Source of the DNA: Paracoccaceae bacterium
GTDB lineage: Bacteria > Pseudomonadota > Alphaproteobacteria > Rhodobacterales > Rhodobacteraceae
Reading direction: 5' to 3'
Assembly: GCA_003511785.1 (NCBI GenBank)
Contig: DOIS01000388.1
Coordinates: 4,266 to 15,181 of the forward strand
Length of the DNA stretch: 10,916 nucleotides
The position numbers were made by a program, and so were the translations under genes. Shown piece by piece: positions 1 to 5,516 of the stretch. The notes under the pieces were generated by a model. It worked only from the letters and a program-made list of their open reading frames with translations. It was not told the DNA's origin and did not search any database. Numbering within the stretch: the stretch's first letter is position 1; each line of letters starts with the position of its first letter.

Positions 1-1204
1 GCCGCCCGGGCCGAAGGCGGCGGCTGGGTCGGCAAGGGCCGGTTCGAAGCGGGCTATGTCCCCGACATCTTCCGCGCCGCCGCCGGCCAGTGCTTTCAGC
101 CGCTGGGCAAGGTGATGCCCTCCGAGCATGGCAAGTTCTCGACCGCCGTGCGTGCGCCGATGGGGGTGATCTCGGTGATCTCGCCCTGGAACATGCCGGG
201 CATCCTGACCGCGCGCGGCTTTGCCTTTCCGCTGGCCGCGGGCAATACCATCGTGCTCAAACCCTCCGAGGACACGCCCTATGCCGGCGGGCTGTTCTTC
301 GCCGAACTGGCCGAGGCCGCAGACCTGCCGCCGGGCGTGTTCAACGTCGTCACTTGCTCGCGTGAGCGGGTGGCCGAGATGGGCGACGAGCTGATCGAGA
401 ATCCGCGCGTCAAGGGCATCTCGTTTACCGGCTCGACGCCCGTGGGACCGCCAGATCGCCGCCAAGGCGGGCGCCCATCTCAAGAAGGCCTGCGTCGAGC
501 TAGGCGGCAAGGACAGCCTGATCGTGCTGGAGGATGCCGACATGGAGCGCGCCACCCAGGCCGCCAACTTCGGCGCCTTCATGCACCAGGGTCAGATCTG
601 CATGTCGGTGGAAAAGGTGCTGGTGCAGGACAGCGTCTATCCCGAGTACCTGCGCCGCTTCACCGCGCGCGCGGCCAAGCTGCGCGTGGGCGACACCGCC
701 GACGAGGGCAACGTGATCGGCCCGCTGATCAACGACCGCCAGGCCGCCCGCGTCAAGGCCCAGATCGAGGACGCGCTGGCGCGCGGGGCCAAGGCGGTGC
801 TGGGCGGCGGCGTCTCGGGCCGCTTCGTCGAGCCCACGATCCTGACCCATGTCACCCCCGAGATGGACGTCTGGCGCGACGAGACCTTCGGCCCGGTGGC
901 GGTGGTGGTGCCCTTCAAGACCGACGCCGAGGCCATCGCGCTCAACAACGACACCGAATACGGGCTGAGCGCCGGGATCATCACCGCCGACGAGGGCCGC
1001 GCCCTAGCCATGGCCGAGCGGCTCGAGACCGGGATGTGCCACGTCAACTGCTCGTCGGTGAACGACGAGCCGCACGTGCCCTTCGGTGGCACCAAGGCCA
1101 GCGGGCTGGGCCGTCACGGCGGGCGCTGGTCGGTCGAAACCTTCACCGAAACCCGCTGGATCACCCTCGACCGGGGTGGCCGGCCCTACCCGCCGGTGTT
1201 CTGA
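1..1204 (+). pseudogene. Aldehyde dehydrogenase (NAD(P)+-dependent, aromatic-aldehyde type), 5'-truncated by the window and frameshifted
   Basis: This gene encodes an ALDH-superfamily enzyme that oxidises an aldehyde to its carboxylic acid. Frame 1 is open from base 1 and shows the SPWNMPG motif (catalytic Asn codon 190-192), LKPSEDTP and FTGSTPVG. After about base 447 the homology moves to frame 2: VELGGKD with the general-base Glu at 497-499, GQICM with the nucleophilic Cys at 599-601, ETFGPV, and FGGTKASGLGRHGG near the end. One extra base in 445-449 explains the switch; removing it restores VGRQIAAKAG. About 400 codons are visible and roughly 85 N-terminal residues lie upstream, judged by a family length near 485. 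The C-terminal pattern recalls benzaldehyde/vanillin/salicylaldehyde dehydrogenases, but the substrate cannot be read from sequence. Its stop TGA overlaps the next ATG. All catalytic residues are present, so the break may be recent or a sequencing error. Confidence 0.88.
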
Positions 1205-2012
1205 TGACGGACCGCACACCCCCCGCCTGCTTGACGGCAAGACCATCGTGGTGACCGGCTCGGCCTCGGGCATCGGGCTGGAAACCGCGCGGCTTTGCTC
1301 TGCCATGGGCGCCACCGTGCTGGGCGTGGACCTGACCAAGCGTTTCGACCATGTCGAGGAATTCTACCGCGCCGACCTTTCCGAGCCGCGCACCATCGAC
1401 GCGCTGGCCGAGATGCTGCCCGAGGGGATCGACGGGCTGGCGAATATCGCGGGCCTGCCGCCCACTCACCCGGCCGACCGGGTGCTGGCGGTCAACCTCT
1501 TCGGGCTCAAGCGGCTGACGCTGGGGCTGGTGCCGAAGCTGGCCGATGGCGCCTCGATCGTGAACCTGGCCTCGCTGGCGGGCATCGGCTGGCCGCAGGC
1601 GGTGGAGGCGATCCGCGCATCGGAGCCCGTCGCCATGGAGGACGCCGCCGAGTTCGCCGCGCGCTGGCAGATCACCGAGGCCGGTGGGCGCAGCTATTTC
1701 TTCTCCAAGGAGGCGCTGATCGCCTGGACCATGCAGAACCGCTGGACCTGGCGCGAGCGGGGCATCCGCATGAACGCGGTCTCGCCCGGCCCGGTGGAGA
1801 CCCCGATCCTGGGCGATTTCCTCGAAACGCTCGGCGCGCGCGCCGAAGAGGACGCCCGCATCATGGACCGCCCCGGCACGCCGCAGGACATTGCCCCGGC
1901 GGTGGCCTTCCTGCTCTCCGACATGTCGCGCTGGATGCGCGGCATCAACCTTCCCGTGGATGGCGGCATGTCGTCCCATGTCCTGTGCGAGATGCACGGG
2001 CTTTCCCAGTAA
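1204..2012 (+). CDS. Short-chain dehydrogenase, coniferyl-alcohol dehydrogenase-like; apparent frameshift next to the start
   Basis: This is a classical Rossmann-fold SDR that oxidises an alcohol with NAD(P)+. Visible motifs are the nucleotide-binding TGSASGIG (1254-1277), NIAG (1443-1454), the catalytic Ser in NLASLAG (1572-1574), and YFFSK with Tyr 1695-1697 and Lys 1707-1709. The late NAVSPGPVETPIL and GINLPVDGG segments are typical. From memory the whole protein resembles CalA (coniferyl alcohol dehydrogenase). The natural start is the ATG at 1204, overlapping the aldehyde dehydrogenase stop as TGATG. That frame reads MTDRTPP and then stops soon, while the SDR frame begins around 1227. 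One more C in the 1219-1224 run would join them as MTDRTPPRLLDGK. An annotation pipeline might instead choose a GTG inside the upstream gene. With the upstream gene it suggests alcohol-to-aldehyde-to-acid oxidation, possibly of a lignin-type aromatic (inference). Confidence 0.85.
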
Positions 2013-2013
2013 C

Positions 2014-2018
2014 GGAGG
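2014..2018 (+). promoter_or_regulatory. Shine-Dalgarno site of the flotillin gene
   Basis: GGAGG lies 6 bases ahead of the ATG at 2025 and only one base after the SDR stop (2010-2012). It supports that start and operon reading from the SDR into the flotillin gene. There is no room for a separate promoter in this gap. Confidence 0.75.
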
Positions 2019-2024
2019 TCTCTC

Positions 2025-3593
2025 ATGTCCGCACTCAGCTGGATCGTTCTCGTTCTAGTCCTCTTGGCCTGTGCCGTGGCGCTGGCCGCCTGGTTCTATC
2101 GCCGCGCCACCAACGAGGTGGCGCTGGTGCGCACCGGCATCGGCGGGCGTCGCGTGGTGATCGACGGCGGCACCCTCGCTCTGCCGTGGTTCCACGAGAT
2201 CACCGCCGTCAACATGCAGACCATCCCGATGCATGTCGCCCGCTCGGGCGAGGCCGCGCTCATCACCCGCGACCGGCTGCGCGTCGATGTCGGCGCCGAG
2301 TTCTACGCTTCGGTACGCCCCGATCCTGACGCCATCGCGCGGGCCGCGCAGACCCTGGGCCGGCGCGTGTTCAAGCCCGACGAGCTGCGCACGCTGATCG
2401 ACGGGATGATGATCGACGCGCTGCGCGCCGTGGCCGCGCGCATGACCATGGACGAGCTGCACGAGAACCGCTCGGCCTTCGTGGCCGAGGTGCGCGGCGC
2501 CCTGGCCGAGCCACTGGAACGCTACGGGCTGCAGCTCGACAGCGTGTCGCTCACCGCGCTGGACCAGACGCCGTTTTCGGCGCTGGACGAGAACAACGCC
2601 TTCAACGCGGTGGGGATGCGCAAGCTGGCCGAGGTGATCGCCACTTCGAAGAAGGAACGCGCCGAGATCGAGAGCGACAGCGAAGTGAGCGTGCGCCGCG
2701 CCGCAATGGAGGCCAGCCGCCGCAAGCTCGAGATCGACCTCGAGGAACGCCGCGCCCAGATCGCCCAGACGCAGGAGATCGAGACGTTGCAAGCCGCGCA
2801 ACTGGCCGAGATCGCCGCCCGCAAGGCCGAGAGCGAACGCGCCTCTGCGGCCGCCCGCATCCGCATGGAGCAGGACATCCGCGCGGCCGACATCGCCCGC
2901 GAGCAGGCCCTGCGCGAGGCCGAGATCGCCCAGGCGCGCGCGCTGGACCTGGCCGAGCAGGACCGCGCGATCCAGGTCGCCGCAAAGAGCCAGGAGGAAA
3001 GCCGCGCCCGCGCCGAGGCCGACGGCGCCCGGATCGAGGCCGCCCGCGCCGCCGAGGCGGTGCAGACCGCCCGCCAGATGGCCGAGGCCGAGCGGCGCAA
3101 GGCGCTGGCGCTGCTGGCCGCGCAGGAACAGGCCGAGGCTGCCGCCACCCGCGCCCGCATCGCCGCCGAAAGCGACGCGGCCACGGCGGCCGACAAGACC
3201 GCCGCCCGCCGCGCCGAGGCCGAGAAGGCGGTGGAACTGGCCCGCGCCGAGGCCGCCCGCGCCCGGATCGAGGCCGAGAACGCGCGTTCCGAGGCGTTGG
3301 TGGCGATGGAGCTGGAAAAGGCCCGGTTGGAGGCGCTGCCGCGCATCCTGGCCGAGATGGTCAAGCCCGCCGAGAAGATCCAGGGCATCCATATCAACCA
3401 TCTGTCCGGTCTGCGCGGCAGCGGTAGCGGCACCGGCGAGGACGAGGCCGGGTCGCGCAACCCGGTGGGCCAGACCGTCGAGGCGATCATGGACATGGCG
3501 GTGCAACTGCCCGCGATGCAGAAACTGGGCGACCAGATCGGGGTGAACCTGTCCTCGACCCTGCCCCGGGGCAAGGAGACGCGCGGTGAGTGA
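2025..3593 (+). CDS. Flotillin / SPFH-domain membrane scaffold protein (YqiK-like)
   Basis: The 522-residue protein has one N-terminal membrane segment (about residues 4-23) followed by an SPFH/band-7 domain (about 25-200), with RDRLRVDVGAEFYASV and the later ALDENNAFNAVGMRKL typical of flotillins. A long Ala/Glu/Arg-rich coiled coil (about 205-445) comes next, then a short tail with a Gly/Ser linker and a hydrophobic helix. Flotillins oligomerise at the cytoplasmic membrane and organise membrane microdomains. Size and domain order match the YqiK group (about 550 residues in E. coli). YqiK-type genes often sit beside a small NfeD/YqiJ membrane-protein gene; none is present here. It follows the SDR by 12 bases and appears co-transcribed with the dehydrogenases, so it might organise a membrane site for them, or the pairing may be incidental. 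The frame is intact, unlike the two genes upstream. Confidence 0.92.
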   Translation: MSALSWIVLVLVLLACAVALAAWFYRRATNEVALVRTGIGGRRVVIDGGTLALPWFHEITAVNMQTIPMHVARSGEAALITRDRLRVDVGAEFYASVRPDPDAIARAAQTLGRRVFKPDELRTLIDGMMIDALRAVAARMTMDELHENRSAFVAEVRGALAEPLERYGLQLDSVSLTALDQTPFSALDENNAFNAVGMRKLAEVIATSKKERAEIESDSEVSVRRAAMEASRRKLEIDLEERRAQIAQTQEIETLQAAQLAEIAARKAESERASAAARIRMEQDIRAADIAREQALREAEIAQARALDLAEQDRAIQVAAKSQEESRARAEADGARIEAARAAEAVQTARQMAEAERRKALALLAAQEQAEAAATRARIAAESDAATAADKTAARRAEAEKAVELARAEAARARIEAENARSEALVAMELEKARLEALPRILAEMVKPAEKIQGIHINHLSGLRGSGSGTGEDEAGSRNPVGQTVEAIMDMAVQLPAMQKLGDQIGVNLSSTLPRGKETRGE

Positions 3594-3690
3594 TCCCGTC
3601 TGGCGCGCCGGGGGCGAAGGCCACCCTCCGCCGAATGTCGCCCGGGACCGAGCGGAGCAGGCAGGCGCGCTTCCCTCAAGTCCCGGGTTG

Positions 3691-3711
3691 CGGCCCGCTC
3701 CGGGCGGGCCG
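3691..3711. terminator. GC-rich hairpin between convergent genes, possible bidirectional terminator
   Basis: A perfect 8-bp inverted repeat, CGGCCCGC (3691-3698) and GCGGGCCG (3704-3711), encloses a 5-base loop. It sits between the flotillin stop (3593) and the stop of the convergent gene (3717). No T-run follows on either strand, so intrinsic termination is uncertain; it could also act with Rho or protect 3' ends. The rest of the gap (3594-3690) holds no gene I can support. Confidence 0.35.
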
Positions 3712-3716
3712 GTGTG

Positions 3717-4028
3717 TCACTTCGACAAATCCTCGATCCAGGTCTTGGCCGCGACCGCCCGGGGAAAGCCCAGCGGACCGATGGCCAGCATGGCGACCTG
3801 CATCAGCGCCTCGCCCTCGATCCCCTCGTCCTGGGCACGGCGGGGATGCGAATGCACCGCCCCTTCCGAGCCCGCGCCGATGGCGAGCGCCAGCTTGACC
3901 AGTCGTTTCTCCCGGTCGCTGAGCGGGCCGCAATCGGCGGTGGCCTGGCCCAGGTCGGCATAGGCGCGCCAGATGTCGGGGTGCTGTTCGGCCAGGTCTC
4001 CGGCGGCGCCGGGCATTTTCTCGGTCAT
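3717..4028 (-). CDS. Carboxymuconolactone decarboxylase (AhpD-like) family protein lacking the usual cysteines
   Basis: This is a 103-residue, mostly helical protein with the layout of the CMD/AhpD family: a PLSDREKRLVKLALAI helix, then a GSEGAVHSH segment and a helix beginning RRAQDEG. In redox-active members this segment carries CxxC followed by a His. Here the histidines are kept (H59, H61) but both cysteine positions are replaced (Ser54 and Ala57 by my eye alignment). The only Cys is C33, far from the site, so a peroxidase or disulfide role looks unlikely. No substrate can be named. The start at 4028 has a good GGGAGA Shine-Dalgarno just upstream. It lies 11 bases after the regulator's stop on the same strand, so the two genes are probably one transcript. 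It may process or sense a small molecule linked to the regulator's function (inference). Confidence 0.8.
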   Translation of the reverse strand: MTEKMPGAAGDLAEQHPDIWRAYADLGQATADCGPLSDREKRLVKLALAIGAGSEGAVHSHPRRAQDEGIEGEALMQVAMLAIGPLGFPRAVAAKTWIEDLSK

Positions 4029-4039
4029 GTGGGTCTCCC

Positions 4040-4741
4040 TCAGATGCTTGCGTCGTCGATCAGCGGAGAAGGCTTCGCGAAGGCGCGCAGGTCCGCCTCG
4101 TCATTGATGGTGATCCGGCTGCCCGCGACCTCGACCCCGTAGGGCTGCAACGCCTTGAAGGCGCGGCTGAGATTCTCCGGCGCCATCCCGAGATAGGAGG
4201 CAAGCCGCCGCTTTTCCATGGGCAGGTCGAATTCCGCCGCCCCGCCGCCGCCGCGCGCCTGTTCGCGCAGCAGGTAGTTGGCCAGCCGCTCCAGCGAGGT
4301 GCGCAGCTTGAGCTCCTTGCTGGTCTTGACGATGCTGCGATAGCCTTGGGCCAGTTCGGTCACGATGCACTTGGCAAAGGTGGCGTCGGTCTCGAAGATG
4401 CGGCGCACGTTTTCGCTGGGCAGAAGAATCAGGCGGCTTTTCTCGACCGTGCGCGCGGACATGAGATAGACCGCGTCCTTGACCGTGGCGGCCAGAATGA
4501 AGGTCGTGACGGGACGGATCGTGTCCATCGAGGTCTCGCGCCCGTTCCAGGTCGAGAACATCTCGACCGCGCCGGACACCAGGATATAGAGGAAATCGCT
4601 GGTATCGCCCTCGTCGATCAGGGTGATCTGGGGCGGGAAATTCTGCACATAGGCGCCTTGCAGCAGGCTGATGAAACTCTCGTCGCTGAGATCCGAAAAC
4701 AGCGGCAGGCGGCGAATCTCGTCATGATAGCGTTCAGGCAT
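4040..4741 (-). CDS. Crp/Fnr-family transcriptional regulator, NarR/DNR-like (no N-terminal Fe-S cysteines)
   Basis: A cyclic-nucleotide-binding-type beta-roll (about residues 15-115 of 233) is followed by a dimerisation helix and a C-terminal winged helix-turn-helix. The recognition helix reads PENLSRAFKAL with Glu189, Ser192 and Arg193. This is the E..SR pattern by which FNR-type proteins read TTGAT half-sites, and perfect TTGAT-N4-ATCAA boxes lie next to the gene. FNR's cysteine cluster is absent (one Cys, residue 125), as in NarR and DNR, which need another signal such as nitrate/nitrite or NO. Its place beside narK and narG favours a NarR-like activator of nitrate respiration. I chose ATG 4741. 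An in-frame ATG at 4837 would add 32 residues, but that stretch uses rare codons (aga, tca, ata, ctt) and contains an FNR box. Neither start has a clear Shine-Dalgarno. Confidence 0.87.
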   Translation of the reverse strand: MPERYHDEIRRLPLFSDLSDESFISLLQGAYVQNFPPQITLIDEGDTSDFLYILVSGAVEMFSTWNGRETSMDTIRPVTTFILAATVKDAVYLMSARTVEKSRLILLPSENVRRIFETDATFAKCIVTELAQGYRSIVKTSKELKLRTSLERLANYLLREQARGGGGAAEFDLPMEKRRLASYLGMAPENLSRAFKALQPYGVEVAGSRITINDEADLRAFAKPSPLIDDASI

Positions 4742-4762
4742 GGGCACAGCATCGCAGGTCAC

Positions 4763-4776
4763 TTGATAAATATCAA
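4763..4776. promoter_or_regulatory. FNR/NarR-type binding site (box 1), regulator-proximal
   Basis: TTGAT-AAAT-ATCAA matches the FNR consensus in all ten half-site positions. The palindrome extends to 7-bp arms, ACTTGAT and ATCAAGT (4761-4778). Its centre is about 28 bases upstream of the preferred regulator start at 4741, too close for class II activation of that gene with a normal leader. Repression or autoregulation of the regulator is therefore more likely (inference). Confidence 0.8.
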
Positions 4777-4899
4777 GTATTGATCTGCGGTCTTTCGCTC
4801 GTCCGAATGCGCGGTCCGAGGTGGTCGTTTGATCCATGCCGGACGAAGGCGAGACATTGATATGACGGCAAAATGTTTTGGCCCTCCCGGCGTGATCCG

Positions 4900-4913
4900 T
4901 TGATTCAGATCAA
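4900..4913. promoter_or_regulatory. FNR/NarR-type binding site (box 2), ahead of the usp-nar operon
   Basis: TTGAT-TCAG-ATCAA is a second perfect FNR-consensus site, 137 bases centre to centre from box 1. If it acts at -41.5 on the + strand, transcription would start near 4948, giving a leader of about 52 bases before the ATG at 5000. I see no strong -10 hexamer at the expected place, which fits an activator-dependent promoter. It is the best candidate for anaerobic control of the stress protein, narK1, narK2 and narG. Confidence 0.82.
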
Positions 4914-4960
4914 ATCCTCCGACGGGTCCCATCGCGCATGTGGGATCAAACGCGCACCCC

Positions 4961-4982
4961 CGCCCCGGTCCGATTGGGGGCG
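4961..4982 (+). other. Small leader hairpin just upstream of the usp ribosome binding site
   Basis: CGCCCC (4961-4966) and GGGGCG (4977-4982) form a 6-bp stem with a 10-base loop in the predicted leader, ending 5 bases before the strong GGAGGAA Shine-Dalgarno (4988-4994). It could affect mRNA stability or translation, but in sequence this GC-rich a chance 6-bp stem is quite possible. Confidence 0.3.
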
Positions 4983-4987
4983 AGAAC

Positions 4988-4994
4988 GGAGGAA
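4988..4994 (+). promoter_or_regulatory. Strong Shine-Dalgarno of the universal stress protein gene
   Basis: GGAGGAA sits 5 bases before the ATG at 5000. It decides this start over an in-frame ATG at 4940, which lies upstream in the predicted leader and near the predicted transcription start. Confidence 0.8.
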
Positions 4995-4999
4995 TACCG

Positions 5000-5497
5000 A
5001 TGGAAATCATGCTGGCTTACGACCATTCGCGCAATGCGCGGATCGCGCTGGACGCAATCCAGCGAATGTTCGGGTCGCTGCGGCCCGCCATCACGCTGGT
5101 CTCGGTGGTCGAGGATATCGGCAGCGCCACGGCGGATGCCGACGAGTTGTTCAACGAGCAGTATCAGGAACAGAAGGCGGGCGTCGAGGCGGCTGCCGCC
5201 GAGCTGGTGGCGCAAGGCTTCGAGGCCACGGTCGTGCTGGCCGAGGGCGACGCACGCAAGATGATCCTGCGCGCCACCGAGGAGCGCCGGCCCGACCTTC
5301 TGGTCATGGCGCGCCACAGCCACCAGCCCGACAACGGTCGGCTGGGTTTTATCACCAAGCGCCTGGATGCAATCGCCGAAGAGTTTGACCACATGACCTT
5401 TGGGTCGGTCTCGGCCTTTCTGGCGCGGCGTGCCAAGTGCCCGATCCTGATCATCCCGACACATGTCCCTGCATCCCAGACGCAGGCGGCCGAATAA
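5000..5497 (+). CDS. Universal stress protein (UspA family) with atypical nucleotide-binding loop
   Basis: This is a 165-residue soluble protein of the Usp alpha/beta fold. It starts MEIMLAYDHS with the early Asp8 usual for the family, has TLVSVVED in the second strand region, then PDLLVMARHS and ends GSVSAFLARRAKCPILII, the standard last motif. In ATP-binding Usps the G-x2-G-x9-G-S/T loop joins these last two segments over about 14 residues. Here about 31 residues lie between them and the G-x2-G pair is missing, so classical ATP binding is doubtful. It is the first gene after FNR box 2 and lies 19 bases ahead of the NarK1-like gene, implying one anaerobic transcript. Usp genes under Anr/FNR control support anaerobic survival in other bacteria; a similar role here is inference. 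Confidence 0.88.
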   Translation: MEIMLAYDHSRNARIALDAIQRMFGSLRPAITLVSVVEDIGSATADADELFNEQYQEQKAGVEAAAAELVAQGFEATVVLAEGDARKMILRATEERRPDLLVMARHSHQPDNGRLGFITKRLDAIAEEFDHMTFGSVSAFLARRAKCPILIIPTHVPASQTQAAE

Positions 5498-5516
5498 GAC
5501 CAAGGGACACGGAACA

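Noticed and set aside
2700..3350. Repeated GCC-GAG-GCC-like sequence in the flotillin gene as a possible DNA repeat array
   Set aside because: There is no fixed repeat unit; the similarity comes from Ala-Glu-Ala/Arg codons of a coiled coil.
2055..3679. Long - strand frames opposite the flotillin gene
   Set aside because: They are low-complexity antisense of the coiled-coil codons; the + strand protein has a clear domain order and ribosome site.
3586..3963. A GTG-started frame overlapping the flotillin stop (GTGAGTGA), which looks translationally coupled
   Set aside because: Only about 40 codons are free of the convergent CMD-family gene. It has no family-like sequence, is rich in Pro/Gly/Arg, and runs antisense through a well-supported gene. 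A very short peptide cannot be excluded.
4346..4783. A 145-codon + strand frame opposite the Crp/Fnr regulator
   Set aside because: It is antisense to the effector and HTH domains and shows no recognisable features of its own.
4873..5388. Alternative + strand frames overlapping the Usp gene
   Set aside because: They are Arg-rich shadows; the Usp frame has the strong Shine-Dalgarno and family motifs.
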